DNA of 42,825 bases from positions 1-42,825 of the forward strand of contig DYOH01000025.1 in NCBI GenBank assembly GCA_020720625.1. The letters are read 5' to 3'. Both the position numbers and the translations under genes were made by a program. Under the pieces are notes generated by a model. That model was not told the origin of the DNA. It saw nothing but the letters and a program-made list of their open reading frames with translations, and made no database searches. The first letter of the stretch is position 1. Each line of letters begins with the position of its first letter. The DNA comes from Acetofilamentum sp. Its GTDB lineage: Bacteria > Bacteroidota > Bacteroidia > Bacteroidales > DYOH01. Of this stretch, positions 17,230 through 27,707 are shown one piece after another.

Positions 17230-19404
17230 TTATTCTATCAAAAGATTTGTTGCATTTTGGGTTAATTGGTAATCATAAGCTGGATATTCAAAAACTGATG
17301 CCCGCTTTTCCGTAAAACTGATGGAATAGTTCCAGATTGATTGGTATTCCAATAAATCTTCGCCCAAATTCTTTATTTGCTTTAAATATTCAAACACTGA
17401 TTTTGACTCAATGATATCTACTTTTTTCATTTTTATGATTATTGGACTATGATTTCGGGTATAATCGTGATCAAATCGCAAAATTCTTCGTCCATCGCTG
17501 GTTAGCCCTACTACTCTATATCTTAGGCTTTTGCCTACTCCTGGCAAATTCAATACGGTTTTATCTGTTGCCACAAAAGCAGATTTCATTTCGACTCTTA
17601 TTTGCTTGAGTTTTTCAACAATATTTTCGGACTCTTCGTGCAAAATATCTAATTTCGGTTCTGTTCCAAGCGCGGGAATACCTTGATATTTTTCTTCGAA
17701 CAATTCCTGTACTGCTCTTGCCGAAGGAGCAAAACTTGCTTTGTTCTCCGAGAAACCTTTCACCATAAAACTATAATATGGCACAACTCCAACATCGTTT
17801 AATACTTTTCGTAATTTTGCCATGTGTCCGCGTCGCGATGCTGCTGATGTTAATACCAATTGATTTGTTACCATCCAGCCGGACGAGATAATACCCGAAA
17901 TTGCATTTGCTGTTTCGGGTGTAATTTCTAATGCAGATTCGAAATGTGCCTGCACTACAAATTGCTTTATACCTATCTTTGTGGCTTTGGTTTTAAAATC
18001 TTTGAGTATTTTTATCAATGCGGGAGTTATTCTTTGTGGCAGATAGGCGAAAATACGTGTTCCTAATCTAACTCTTTGCATCTCGGCATATTTTTCGCCA
18101 TCCAATCGTGTTTTGTTGGCTATCTTTTTCCTGTTGGCCATATTATATACTTCATCGAGAATATAGGATAAGGAGCTGTCGCTGCTCATAAATGCATCGC
18201 CTCCGGTAATAAGAATATCGCGCAATTGGGAATCATTTTCAAAATAGTCAAGGTACCTTCTTAATCTTTTGGGCCATGTATCGTCGGGAGAGAGCTTATC
18301 CAGATTAAAATTTAAATGTCCTCGTTGAAAATCGTACATTCTCTGGCATGAAGCACATAATCCGGCACAGGCTCTGCCCATTGTTGCCGGAATTAAAATG
18401 GCCACTTCCGGATAGCGTCGGTGCACGCTGTCGTGGGATGGCAATAGCCAACCTGCGGCATTTGGTTTACCCTGCTCCACAATATCTTCCTTCTCCCAGG
18501 CCTTTATTTGCCCAAATTCGTTGACCAACTCTTTACTGTATATTACATACTGGCGCAAGGTGGCATCCCATCCATTGATTTTGGTATCTAATAAACTTAG
18601 GTAATAGGGATTTACAAAAAATGGTATTCCTTTTTCAGCCGCTTTTCGGAGATTCGCCATGGTTTCGGAATCTATTGAATTTGCAAGCAATTCGTTTAAT
18701 AATTCTGGATTCCTGACTGCAAATTGTAAATGAAATGTCTTTTCATTCCACCAATTTTCCATCAATTCTCTTTTTACATCCAAACTGGCATTTGTAGGAA
18801 AACGATATTTTGTGTGTAAAAAAATACCTTCGTCAATTTTGTTTATCAATATTCCGATAATCCTGCTTTTATTATTTTTTCTTTGCTCAATAATACTTTC
18901 ATCTAAACCAGAATAATGATTATCCATCCAGATTTTTACATGCTCAGATGTGGGACGTATTAATTTACTTTGATTTTGAAGTTGTTTAAATAAATAATAG
19001 AAATCTATCGCAAAATCAAGACTTACTGTTTGACTATTTTTTAAGTACTGAAATAGTTCGATTAAGGGTTTGCTAATAATTTTTTGCTCTTTATTATTAA
19101 GGTCAATTAGCTCTAAATAATTGTTTTCTGCATAATCTAAAAACCTTATTATTGCAATTTCGCACGAACTGAACTGTTCTAATTGGAAACTTTGAGGTAA
19201 ATCGTAAAAAAAAGCCTCTAATTTTTGATTCAAACTTAAGTCAACAAGAAATTTGTTGCGCATAAGCACTACAAACTGCTGCGGATTTTCAGATTCCGAT
19301 AACAAATATTGCAGCCAAGTATTTTGGGCAAGTATTTCTTCTTTAATTAATTTAAGTTGAAATAATTCATCAACACCGGCTGATGAAGAATATAAATCCA
19401 ACAT
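17230..19404 (-). CDS. KamA-family radical SAM protein (lysine 2,3-aminomutase-like), long form
   Basis: The radical SAM cluster motif is RACAGLCASC (C346, C350, C353) within the typical KamA context HRRYPEVAILIPATMGRACAGLC. Downstream features include LITGGDAF and KFVVQ-type aminomutase strands with HFESALEITPE. Canonical lysine 2,3-aminomutase has about 416 residues; this protein has 724, with a roughly 250-residue N-terminal extension of mostly helical sequence. Lysine aminomutases interconvert lysine and beta-lysine using PLP, for lysine fermentation or for N-acetyl-beta-lysine osmolyte. No other fermentation gene or acetyltransferase (ablB) is adjacent, so the substrate should be left open. 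A -7 element lies 63 nt upstream. Confidence 0.82.
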   Translation of the reverse strand: MLDLYSSSAGVDELFQLKLIKEEILAQNTWLQYLLSESENPQQFVVLMRNKFLVDLSLNQKLEAFFYDLPQSFQLEQFSSCEIAIIRFLDYAENNYLELIDLNNKEQKIISKPLIELFQYLKNSQTVSLDFAIDFYYLFKQLQNQSKLIRPTSEHVKIWMDNHYSGLDESIIEQRKNNKSRIIGILINKIDEGIFLHTKYRFPTNASLDVKRELMENWWNEKTFHLQFAVRNPELLNELLANSIDSETMANLRKAAEKGIPFFVNPYYLSLLDTKINGWDATLRQYVIYSKELVNEFGQIKAWEKEDIVEQGKPNAAGWLLPSHDSVHRRYPEVAILIPATMGRACAGLCASCQRMYDFQRGHLNFNLDKLSPDDTWPKRLRRYLDYFENDSQLRDILITGGDAFMSSDSSLSYILDEVYNMANRKKIANKTRLDGEKYAEMQRVRLGTRIFAYLPQRITPALIKILKDFKTKATKIGIKQFVVQAHFESALEITPETANAISGIISSGWMVTNQLVLTSAASRRGHMAKLRKVLNDVGVVPYYSFMVKGFSENKASFAPSARAVQELFEEKYQGIPALGTEPKLDILHEESENIVEKLKQIRVEMKSAFVATDKTVLNLPGVGKSLRYRVVGLTSDGRRILRFDHDYTRNHSPIIIKMKKVDIIESKSVFEYLKQIKNLGEDLLEYQSIWNYSISFTEKRASVFEYPAYDYQLTQNATNLLIE

Positions 19405-19467
19405 CTTATTTTAATTTTGATTTAATTGTTTTGGTCTTCTCTTCTCAAAGAACTTATAAAGTTAAAG

Positions 19468-19475
19468 CAAAAGTA
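19468..19475 (-). promoter_or_regulatory. -7 promoter element before the KamA-family gene (TACTTTTG)
   Basis: This TAnnTTTG match lies in the short gap between rodA and the KamA-family gene on their common strand. It would give the latter its own promoter with a leader of about 55 nt. Confidence 0.45.
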
Positions 19476-19501
19476 TGTGGTAAAAAAATTTTAACGATAA
19501 C

Positions 19502-20923
19502 TTATAAAATATTCTGTCGGGATGAATCTAATTTGATAAAAATAAATAATAATATGGTAAAAGACCATAAAGAAGAGCCTCCGTAGCTAAAAAAAGGAAG
19601 TGGAATTCCCACAACCGGAGCCAAATCTATTGTCATTCCTATATTGATTGCAAAATGAAAAAATATAATTCCTGTTACACCATAGCCATAAAGCATACTA
19701 AATGGTGTCTTTTGCCTTTCTGCCATCACTAATAGTCGCCAAAAGAGAGCTATAAAAAGTAAAATTACTGAAGTTGTGCCCAAAAATCCCCATTCTTCGC
19801 CAACTGTACAAAAAATAAAATCGGTACTTTGCTCGGGTACGAATTTATATTTGGTTTGAGTACCTTGTAAAAATCCTTTACCTGTTAGACCTCCAGAACC
19901 AATGGCAATTTTCGACTGATTCACGTTGTACTCAATCCCCTTCGGATCATCTTTTTCGCCTAGCAAAACCAGAATTCTGTTTTGCTGATGCTCTCCCATG
20001 ATATTATTAAATATATACTCTACAGAGAACAAGAATATTAGCGACATAAAAACAAAACCGAGCATCAATAATACAAAGCCTAGTTTTTTGCTATAAATCC
20101 AATAACCATAGATGATGGATGAAAATACAAAAGACAATGCCACAAGGTAATAAAGTTCTATCTTGATATCTACAAGTTTTATCATCACCCAGCTTAGTAT
20201 TAATACAAGGGTAAATACCCCTAGAGCAATTGAAACTTCGGTAACTCTTCGAAAATTTATGGCACTTAATACTGATGCCAAAAATATTACAAAAAATGTT
20301 AGGGTAAGCGTACTAATTTTAAAGCTTGCCACAAATAATCCAACAAAAAAGATACCTAACAACAATATCCAACCCGGAAATCCATATCGGTATAATACTA
20401 TCAATAAGGAAAAATAAACCAATGCCGAACCTAAATCATTTTGCATTATTATCAAAACAACTGGCAAAAACATAATTACCATCACCTTTAGCAAATCTTT
20501 TCTATCCGAAATATCAAAATTATAGGTACTCATTAATCTTGCCATTGCCAAGGCAGTGGCAAATTTGGCGAATTCGCCCGGCTGTATGCGAAAAGAACCT
20601 ATTTCGAGCCATGCATTTGCTCCATTTATATCTCTGGCTATAAAAATTACTACAAATAGAATAATAATAAATATGCTATAAAAAACATAAGCAAAATAAT
20701 AGTAGAATTTTGTTTCGATTAATAAAATAATAAAGGCAATAAGAATGGCTGCCATAATCCAAATTAACTGTTTACCATGCCTTAGGCTAAAATCAATTAA
20801 TCCGGGCTGATCTTCAGTATATACAGCTGCATAAATATTTATCCAACCTAAAAATATCATCAAAACATAGATTAGTATTGTAATCCAGTCTAAATTTGCA
20901 ATCCAGTTTCTGCTTTTTGCCAA
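19502..20923 (-). CDS. rodA: Peptidoglycan polymerase RodA (SEDS family)
   Basis: RodA polymerises lipid II glycan strands for lateral wall growth with PBP2. This 473-residue protein has about ten to twelve membrane helices and SEDS hallmarks: NGANAWLEIGSFRIQPGEFAKFATAL, then IIMQNDLGSALVY, and near the end SGGLTGKGFLQGTQ, FVPEQSTDFIFCTVGEEWGFLG and PLPFFSYGGSS. It is longer than E. coli RodA because of extra helices in the middle. It lies 2 nt after mrdA and is the last gene of the valS-to-rodA run. Confidence 0.95.
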   Translation of the reverse strand: MAKSRNWIANLDWITILIYVLMIFLGWINIYAAVYTEDQPGLIDFSLRHGKQLIWIMAAILIAFIILLIETKFYYYFAYVFYSIFIIILFVVIFIARDINGANAWLEIGSFRIQPGEFAKFATALAMARLMSTYNFDISDRKDLLKVMVIMFLPVVLIIMQNDLGSALVYFSLLIVLYRYGFPGWILLLGIFFVGLFVASFKISTLTLTFFVIFLASVLSAINFRRVTEVSIALGVFTLVLILSWVMIKLVDIKIELYYLVALSFVFSSIIYGYWIYSKKLGFVLLMLGFVFMSLIFLFSVEYIFNNIMGEHQQNRILVLLGEKDDPKGIEYNVNQSKIAIGSGGLTGKGFLQGTQTKYKFVPEQSTDFIFCTVGEEWGFLGTTSVILLFIALFWRLLVMAERQKTPFSMLYGYGVTGIIFFHFAINIGMTIDLAPVVGIPLPFFSYGGSSLWSFTILLFIFIKLDSSRQNIL

Positions 20924-20925
20924 TT

Positions 20926-22737
20926 TTATTTTGTTTTATAGTTTATACTGGTATTTAATAACATAGTTTCCCATTGAGGAACTGAAATTGAATCTCTTAG
21001 GTATTTTTCAATCAATAAAGATGCCAATGGAGCCGCAAAAGTAGAGCCAAATCCTGCATTCTCGATATACACAGAAATAGCAATTTTTGGGTTATCTTTT
21101 GGAGCAAAAGCAACAAAAATGGAATGATCTTTTCCATGGGGGTTTTCTGCCGTTCCTGTTTTCCCGCAAATATCCAGCCCTTGAACGTATGCATTTGCCG
21201 CCGTTCCTGCTTTCATAACCATTTCCATTCCTTTTATTATTTCCTCGAAATAAGCAGAATCAATGTCTATCGTATGCTTTTGTTTAAATTTTGAAGGAAT
21301 CGTATCAAGGTCTTCTATATTTTTTATTAGATGAGGGGTATAATAATACCCTCGGTTTGCAATGGCCGCCGTCATGTTTACCATCTGTAATGGACTAAAA
21401 CCTAATTCCCCTTGCCCTATGGACATAGAAATCAGTCTCAGTGGGGTCCATTTATCTTTACCGTAATATTTATCAAAATGAGATGCTTCAGGAATATATC
21501 CTCGTAGCTCCTGAGCTAAATCGGTACCCAAACGTTTCCCTAAGCCAAACTGCATCACATAATTTCGCCATTCGGTATACGATTCACCGATTGTCTGAAA
21601 TTCCTTGTTTCTCAATATTCTGTCAAAAACATGGCAATAATATGCGTTACATGAGCCTTGTATGGAGTAGTAGAATTCAATGGAACCGTTATGGTGGCAT
21701 CCCAAATGAAAACTTCCGACATTATATCCTCCGGCACAAGTAAAATGAGAGTGGGTTGTGATTACGTTTTCTTGTAATCCGATTAGCGCATTTACAAGTT
21801 TAAATGTTGAACCAGGCGGATATTGAGCCATTACTGCCCGATTAAAAAGTAAATTTGCCTCATCATTTCTCAGTTGAGTATAATTTGATGCTATATTTTT
21901 TCCAACTAGCAAATTTGGGTCATAAGCCGGGGATGAAATCAGACAGAGAATTTCTCCTGTAGAAGGCTCGATTGCTACAATGCTGCCTCTTTTATTTGCC
22001 ATAAGCTGTTCGCCAAAAGTTTGCAATCGGGAGTCTATACTTAATACAATATTTTTCCCGCTAATGGCTGTTTCGTCCATTTCCCCATCTTTATAGCTAC
22101 CACGTATCCTGTTTTTTGCATCTACAAGATATAATTTTCGTCCTTTTTTTCCCCGTAAAAGTACTTCGTAGGTTTTTTCAATTCCGGTAATACCAATATA
22201 ATCGCCTTGCTTATAATATGCATCCTTTTCAATCATATTCTTATCTACCTCGCCTATATACCCCAATATATGGGCAGCACTAGAAAGCGGATAGTGCCGC
22301 AATGCACGTGTTTGAAGATAGAATCCGGGAAACATCCATTGCAATTCTTGAAATTTGGTAATTATGCTGTCCGGAATTTCTTTGTATACCATAGCCGGAA
22401 TATAGGAACGTTTTTTGGCTTTGATAAATTCTTTGATAAATTGAATAGAGTCAAGTTGCAGTATTTCAATAAAATATGATGTATCAAAAGCAGTAACGTT
22501 CTCTGGAATCACCATTAAATCAAACGATGATTTATTCTCTACCATGAGTGCGCTATCTCTTGTGAATATTAATCCTCTGGTAGGAAATTCTATCACAACC
22601 CTTGTTGAATTACTCTCGGCAGTTGCTTTATATGATGGATCTAGCGCCTGTATAGAGAACAACCTAATAATAAAGATTATAGCGACAAAAACTATTGCCG
22701 AAATTACGACATAATATCGATTTGCGTATTCATTCAT
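20926..22737 (-). CDS. mrdA: Penicillin-binding protein 2 (elongasome transpeptidase)
   Basis: PBP2 crosslinks new peptidoglycan during elongation. The 603-residue protein has one N-terminal membrane helix (YVVISAIVFVAIIFIIRLFSI), a dimerisation/pedestal region, and a transpeptidase domain. The active-site motifs are STFK (S310, K313), SCN in QGSCNAYYC, and KTGTAE. The start codon overlaps the mreD stop (TAATG), and rodA follows after 2 nt, consistent with the RodA-PBP2 pair working as one complex. Confidence 0.95.
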   Translation of the reverse strand: MNEYANRYYVVISAIVFVAIIFIIRLFSIQALDPSYKATAESNSTRVVIEFPTRGLIFTRDSALMVENKSSFDLMVIPENVTAFDTSYFIEILQLDSIQFIKEFIKAKKRSYIPAMVYKEIPDSIITKFQELQWMFPGFYLQTRALRHYPLSSAAHILGYIGEVDKNMIEKDAYYKQGDYIGITGIEKTYEVLLRGKKGRKLYLVDAKNRIRGSYKDGEMDETAISGKNIVLSIDSRLQTFGEQLMANKRGSIVAIEPSTGEILCLISSPAYDPNLLVGKNIASNYTQLRNDEANLLFNRAVMAQYPPGSTFKLVNALIGLQENVITTHSHFTCAGGYNVGSFHLGCHHNGSIEFYYSIQGSCNAYYCHVFDRILRNKEFQTIGESYTEWRNYVMQFGLGKRLGTDLAQELRGYIPEASHFDKYYGKDKWTPLRLISMSIGQGELGFSPLQMVNMTAAIANRGYYYTPHLIKNIEDLDTIPSKFKQKHTIDIDSAYFEEIIKGMEMVMKAGTAANAYVQGLDICGKTGTAENPHGKDHSIFVAFAPKDNPKIAISVYIENAGFGSTFAAPLASLLIEKYLRDSISVPQWETMLLNTSINYKTK

Positions 22738-23246
22738 TATTTCCGGAAAAAAGCAAACTGTATCAACAGAATAATTACTATAGTATAGATACTTCCAAAA
22801 AATATTTTTAGCAAATCGCTTGCAAAATAGTTGAATGAAAATGAAACCAATAAGTAAAATGCTGCAGCAAAAACAAACACATTCATACTAATGTATTTTA
22901 AATACCAAGGAGTACCATAATATCCAACCCGTGGTAAGGTACCGTTTTCATAGCCATCATAAGGTGATAATACACTTAAGGTAAACGGACGCACGTAGGC
23001 AAGCAAAGTAGCAGCAGCTGTATTTACTCCAAGGGTATCATTAAAAATATCCAATAAGAGTCCGCTGAAAAATCCGGTTAGTAACAATAACCATTTGGGT
23101 GTTTCAAAGGGAAGCATTAAAATTATTGCGACATAAACAAATGGATAAATCTGGAGACTACTCAATTTCATGTTGTCGAACATAAATGCCTGTAAAAAAA
23201 TAAAGACCAACAGGAGCGCCAAATGTATGATTAAATTTCTAAGCAT
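22737..23246 (-). CDS. mreD: Rod shape-determining protein MreD
   Basis: This 169-residue inner-membrane protein with about five helices lies directly before mrdA, the usual place of mreD. The motif GLLLDIFNDTLGVNTAAATLLAYVR is the MreD signature, with a conserved Asp in a GLLxDxx context. MreD is an elongasome component. mreB and mreC, normally upstream, are absent here and are replaced by an unknown membrane protein and valS. Confidence 0.88.
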   Translation of the reverse strand: MLRNLIIHLALLLVFIFLQAFMFDNMKLSSLQIYPFVYVAIILMLPFETPKWLLLLTGFFSGLLLDIFNDTLGVNTAAATLLAYVRPFTLSVLSPYDGYENGTLPRVGYYGTPWYLKYISMNVFVFAAAFYLLVSFSFNYFASDLLKIFFGSIYTIVIILLIQFAFFRK

Positions 23247-23251
23247 ATTTT

Positions 23252-24121
23252 CTATTCATTAACTTCATTATCAGACCCTTTATCTATATTTTTCTCGGGC
23301 TTCAAATCAAATTCTGTATCTTCTTCATTTCTTCGGTTCCTGAGCATTAATCGCAGCTTAGAAACAACACTTTCAATTTTCATTCTTGTTGCCCCCGGAG
23401 CTGCAAGCTTTGGTATATCTGAGAATAATGCCATTACGTCGCCCGAAGCATTTACAATTTTCAATTTAAATATTTCGCCTATCTTGCTTTCTTCATTATC
23501 AAACATCGATTTTTCGAATTCTTCGTAACCTGTTTTGATTGATGAAATATCGTTGTAAAAAAATTCGTTGGTCTCTTCGTAAGTTACACTGCCCGATAAC
23601 CAATCAAAAACACAACCAAATACACTTACATAATTCTTTGTAAGAATCAGCACATCCACCGACCATGAAGTATATCTATATGCTCCGTCGTTTCCCCGTT
23701 TTCTGTAAATTCGTCCAAAATATCCCGGAACTTTCCAGTATAATGGAGTTGGTAATATGAGGTAACGCTCATCATCCAGGCGTTTTTTATCTATATCAAA
23801 TCGTTCGAATGCTCTTGCTTTTACAATACTTTGCAAATCTTCTAGCAGCCAATTATCCATCTCCTGATCAGTCGGTCGGCTTTCATAACGAGCCAATTGC
23901 GCTAAGTAAGGCTTATTCCATTCTTTTAAAAAATATATACCGGCTAATATGGCAACAATGCCAAACGGAATTAATGGAAATGATAAAAAGCCGATAAGCA
24001 TACCGATAAGTAATAAAAAACTAATCCCAAACATGATGATAGCAATGTAATACAATCCTTTTTTCTCGGGCTCGGAAGGTCTTTCTAAATAGAAATAATT
24101 ATTTATCTGTATGCTTTTCAT
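23252..24121 (-). CDS. Two-helix membrane protein of unknown function
   Basis: I do not recognise a family for this 289-residue protein. After about 20 residues there are two adjacent membrane helices (IAIIMFGISFLLLIGMLIGFL, then FPLIPFGIVAILAGIYFL). A cytosolic part of about 220 residues follows with mixed alpha/beta character, including RYTSWSVDVLILTKNYVSVFGCVFDW, and a charged Glu/Asp-rich tail. The layout recalls proteins with a PH-like or bPH domain reading out after a helical hairpin, but that is only an impression. It sits 5 nt after valS and 5 nt before mreD, where mreC would be expected, so a link to envelope growth is possible. Confidence 0.6.
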   Translation of the reverse strand: MKSIQINNYFYLERPSEPEKKGLYYIAIIMFGISFLLLIGMLIGFLSFPLIPFGIVAILAGIYFLKEWNKPYLAQLARYESRPTDQEMDNWLLEDLQSIVKARAFERFDIDKKRLDDERYLILPTPLYWKVPGYFGRIYRKRGNDGAYRYTSWSVDVLILTKNYVSVFGCVFDWLSGSVTYEETNEFFYNDISSIKTGYEEFEKSMFDNEESKIGEIFKLKIVNASGDVMALFSDIPKLAAPGATRMKIESVVSKLRLMLRNRRNEEDTEFDLKPEKNIDKGSDNEVNE

Positions 24122-24126
24122 TTATC

Positions 24127-26805
24127 TTATTTATTAGCAGATCGTTGCAAAAATGCTAGTTGATACTCTATTGTCGATATTTTTGATTGTGCATCTTCCT
24201 TTTTCTTCTTCTCAATGGCCACAACGCTTTCTGGTGCATTTGAAACAAAACGTTCGTTATTCAGTTTCTTATCTACCGAAACCATAAATCCCTGATAATA
24301 GAGCAATTCTTCTTTCAGTTTAACAATCTCATCTTCTACGTTTATCAATTCATTCAATGGCACAAAATATTCGTCTGCCATTACACGAAATGATAAGGCA
24401 TTTTCAACCGATTCTGAAACCATTTCAATTGTCTCCAGATTCGACATCTTCTTTATTGAACTAATCAACTGATTTTGATAGCTTTGCTTCGCTTTCACAA
24501 ATAATTTTAGTGCTTCTTTTGCTGCAATACTTTTTTCTTTCCTGATTCGCCTTAATTCTGAAACAATCTGAGATGCAATTTCAAAATCGTCAAGTATCAA
24601 TTTATCTATTTTTCCTATTTCCGGATAATTGCTTATACTGATACTCTTTCTATTATCAGATGAATCCAATTGCCACCAAATCTCCTCGCTTATGTATGGC
24701 ATAAATGGATGCAACAACTGCACCAGGCGTTCAAAGAAGTTAATAGTTGCGCTGTAGGTTTTTGCATCTATTGATTCTCCAAAAGCAGGCTTTATCCACT
24801 CGAGATACCAACCGGAAAAATCATCCCAAAATATTTTATACAAATTCATTAATACTTCCGATAATTTGAACGAATCGTAAAGTTGATTTGTTTGAATTAT
24901 CGTTTCGTTTAGCTTAGACTCGAACCATTCAATTGCTTTTTTTGCATGCTCAGGCTGATCGAGAAGAGAATCAATATTCCAGCTTTTTGTTAAACGAAAA
25001 GCATTCCATATTTTGTTGGCAAAATTTCGCCCCTGTTCCGGAAGTGGATAGCCTTCTTCTCCGGTTTTTGAATTTACCTGAATATCAAACAATAAATCGT
25101 TTCCTGCTGGAGAACACAAAAGCATGCCTACTCTTACAGCATCAGCACCATACCTTTCTATAAGCATAAGGGGGTCGGGCGAATTACCCAAAGATTTCGA
25201 CATCTTACGCCCCGCTCCATCTCTAACTATTCCAGTAAAATATACATTTTTAAATGGCATTTTTCCTGCATACTCATATCCAGCAATTATCATTCGGGCA
25301 ACCCAAAAGAAAATTATCTCAGGAGCAGTAACCAAATCGTTTGTTGGGTAATAATAAGTATACTCTTTGTTTGCCGGATTATTAATTCCATCAAATACCG
25401 AAATTGGCCATAGCCAAGATGAAAACCATGTATCCAATACATCTTCGTCCTGATGCAGATCGTCCGATTTTAACGAATAATTGCCTGTTTTCTCCTTTGC
25501 TAATTTTAGCGCATCTTCTAATGATTCGGCAACAACAAAATCGTTGCTATGCTGAATGTAATAGGCTGGAATGCGATGCCCCCACCATAACTGACGAGAA
25601 ATATTCCAATCTTGTATATTTTCCATCCAGTGCCTGTAAATATTCTTAAATTTTGCAGGATGAAACAAAATCTCGTCATTCAATACAGCATCCAAAGCAG
25701 GTTTGGCCAATTCTTTCATATTCACAAACCACTGTACCGATAATTTGGGCTCAATTGCCACATGGGTTCGCTCGCTAAAACCAACCTTATTTAAATAATT
25801 TTCAATTTTTTCTAAATTCCCGCTATTACTTAAGTCTTCAACAATTTCATGGCGAACATCAAACCTGTCTTTTCCAATATATAACTGGGCATTTTCGTTT
25901 AATGTACCGTCGTTATTTAGTATATCAATACTCTCTAGCTGGTGCTTTTGGCCTATATGATAATCGTTGATATCGTGTGCCGGCGTTATCTTTAAACATC
26001 CTGTTCCAAATTCTATATCAACGTATTCGTCTTCGATAATCGGAATAACTCTATTAATGAGCGGAACAATAACTTTTTTTCCTTTCAGATGTTTATATCG
26101 TTCATCATTCGGATTTACACAAACAGCGGTATCACCCAGAATAGTTTCAGGCCTTGTTGTTGCAATCACAACAAATTCTGAAGCAGAACCATCCAAAAAA
26201 TACTTCAAATAGTATAGTTTTGAATTTTCTTCTCTATAAACAACCTCTTCGTCAGAAATAGCAGTTTTTGCAGAGGGATCCCAATTTACCATTTTTACTC
26301 CCCGGTAAATAAAGCCCTTTTGGTATAAATCAATAAAAACTTTGATAACACTCTGGCTAAGGTCGTTGTCCATTGTAAATTTTGTTCTGTCCCAATCGCA
26401 CGAGGCACCTAGTTTTTTTAACTGTTCCAAAATAATGCCGCCATGCTTCTCTTTCCATTGCCATGCATGCTCCAGAAACTCATTTCGAGTTAAATCCCAT
26501 TTGTTAATTCCTTCACTCTTTAATTTGGCTACTACTTTTGCCTCTGTGGCAATAGATGCATGATCTGTGCCCGGAACCCAACAGGCATTAAATCCTTTCA
26601 TTCTGGCTCTTCTAACCAAAACGTCCTGAATGGTATTATTTAGCATGTGCCCCATGTGCAAAACGCCTGTAACATTTGGTGGAGGTATTACCACAGTATA
26701 AGGTGTTCTTTCATCGGGCTCACTGTGAAAAATCTTATTTTCCAACCAATAGCTGTACCATTTATTCTCAAGAGATTGAGGATTATACTTTGCCTGAATT
26801 TCCAT
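24127..26805 (-). CDS. valS: Valyl-tRNA synthetase
   Basis: ValRS charges tRNA-Val and edits threonine. The 892-residue protein is of normal length. It has the HIGH-type motif HMGHML after [11 protein letters not shown], a CP1 editing domain with [13 protein letters not shown], and the KMSKSLGN loop. A C-terminal coiled-coil arm is visible in the Lys/Glu-rich last 60 residues ([16 protein letters not shown]...). It heads a run of five genes with gaps of 5 nt or less that ends with rodA. Confidence 0.97.
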   Translation of the reverse strand: MEIQAKYNPQSLENKWYSYWLENKIFHSEPDERTPYTVVIPPPNVTGVLHMGHMLNNTIQDVLVRRARMKGFNACWVPGTDHASIATEAKVVAKLKSEGINKWDLTRNEFLEHAWQWKEKHGGIILEQLKKLGASCDWDRTKFTMDNDLSQSVIKVFIDLYQKGFIYRGVKMVNWDPSAKTAISDEEVVYREENSKLYYLKYFLDGSASEFVVIATTRPETILGDTAVCVNPNDERYKHLKGKKVIVPLINRVIPIIEDEYVDIEFGTGCLKITPAHDINDYHIGQKHQLESIDILNNDGTLNENAQLYIGKDRFDVRHEIVEDLSNSGNLEKIENYLNKVGFSERTHVAIEPKLSVQWFVNMKELAKPALDAVLNDEILFHPAKFKNIYRHWMENIQDWNISRQLWWGHRIPAYYIQHSNDFVVAESLEDALKLAKEKTGNYSLKSDDLHQDEDVLDTWFSSWLWPISVFDGINNPANKEYTYYYPTNDLVTAPEIIFFWVARMIIAGYEYAGKMPFKNVYFTGIVRDGAGRKMSKSLGNSPDPLMLIERYGADAVRVGMLLCSPAGNDLLFDIQVNSKTGEEGYPLPEQGRNFANKIWNAFRLTKSWNIDSLLDQPEHAKKAIEWFESKLNETIIQTNQLYDSFKLSEVLMNLYKIFWDDFSGWYLEWIKPAFGESIDAKTYSATINFFERLVQLLHPFMPYISEEIWWQLDSSDNRKSISISNYPEIGKIDKLILDDFEIASQIVSELRRIRKEKSIAAKEALKLFVKAKQSYQNQLISSIKKMSNLETIEMVSESVENALSFRVMADEYFVPLNELINVEDEIVKLKEELLYYQGFMVSVDKKLNNERFVSNAPESVVAIEKKKKEDAQSKISTIEYQLAFLQRSANK

Positions 26806-26835
26806 ATTGTCGTGAATGAATTTTTAATTAGCTTA

Positions 26836-26866
26836 CAAAAGTAAAAATATTCTGTTTTTTTACGAA
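26836..26866 (-). promoter_or_regulatory. Promoter of the valS-mreD-mrdA-rodA operon
   Basis: On the minus strand a -7 element TACTTTTG (26836-26843) lies 19 nt from TTCG (26863-26866), near the -33 consensus TTTG. The predicted start is near 26830, giving a leader of about 25 nt. Confidence 0.45.
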
Positions 26867-26869
26867 TGT

Positions 26870-27640
26870 TTAGAAAGTGAAACTGAGAAAATTTTGAGTT
26901 GAATAAAATAATTTATTGATAAGTATATCGTTCTTGATTGGAGGCATTGCATCGTAGCTCAAATCTATTGACAAACCCAATTTCAAATTTTTTACTAATT
27001 CGTATTGTATTCCTGTTTGAGTAGATATGCGATAATCCTTCCAATAATCTATTTTTGGCTGATAATAAGTTACATGCGTTAGTGTAACTTTGGGATTTAA
27101 CAAGGTATGAAAAGAAAGAATAAAATCGCCCTTTAGTTGATCTGTTTTTGTATTTTGATCATCTGCATATATTTCGTGCTCGTACATAATTAAGGGGGCA
27201 AGATATAATTTAAATCCCGGTTTATCTATTAATCTTATTCTGGGGCCATATCCATTAATAATTCGCTTACGAAGATATTTTATATAATTAAATTGATGCT
27301 GAATAAATATTTCAAAAGTTACTGTTCCTTTTTCAGTGAAAGTATAATTATACCGAAAATGCTCAAATCCACCATTAATTAGCTTACTAAGGGTATCAAT
27401 CTTGAGCATAGAAAATCCGCCAAAGAATAAAAATGTATGACGTTTTTGTGTTCTTTGCAACGCCCAATCTCCGGATAAAGAACTTATTGTTTTTGTATTT
27501 TGGGTAAACTGAAAATTACCTGAAATGCTTCCCTGCCAGCCTTGCTTACTTTCTTTTCTTAAATTCTCAATATTAATTAGCTGAGAATAAGAAATATTAA
27601 GGTAAAAAAGAAGTATAATTATGAGTGTTATTCGGTGCAT
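26870..27640 (-). CDS. DUF481-like outer-membrane beta-barrel protein
   Basis: This protein of about 256 residues has a signal peptide (MHRITLIIILLFYLNISYSQ). The mature part consists of alternating amphipathic strands, including the GWQGSISGNFQFTQNT start typical of DUF481 (YdiY-like) proteins, and ends FLSFTF with a C-terminal aromatic as needed for outer-membrane assembly. I chose the Met at 27640 because the first six residues of the longer frame precede a perfect signal sequence. Function is not known. It follows the putative porin gene by 67 nt on the same strand. Confidence 0.75.
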   Translation of the reverse strand: MHRITLIIILLFYLNISYSQLINIENLRKESKQGWQGSISGNFQFTQNTKTISSLSGDWALQRTQKRHTFLFFGGFSMLKIDTLSKLINGGFEHFRYNYTFTEKGTVTFEIFIQHQFNYIKYLRKRIINGYGPRIRLIDKPGFKLYLAPLIMYEHEIYADDQNTKTDQLKGDFILSFHTLLNPKVTLTHVTYYQPKIDYWKDYRISTQTGIQYELVKNLKLGLSIDLSYDAMPPIKNDILINKLFYSTQNFLSFTF

Positions 27641-27707
27641 TGATACAACTTTTCTCAAAGATACGACCTAAATGCATCACAAACAAAAAATCTAACTAAA
27701 AATTAAA

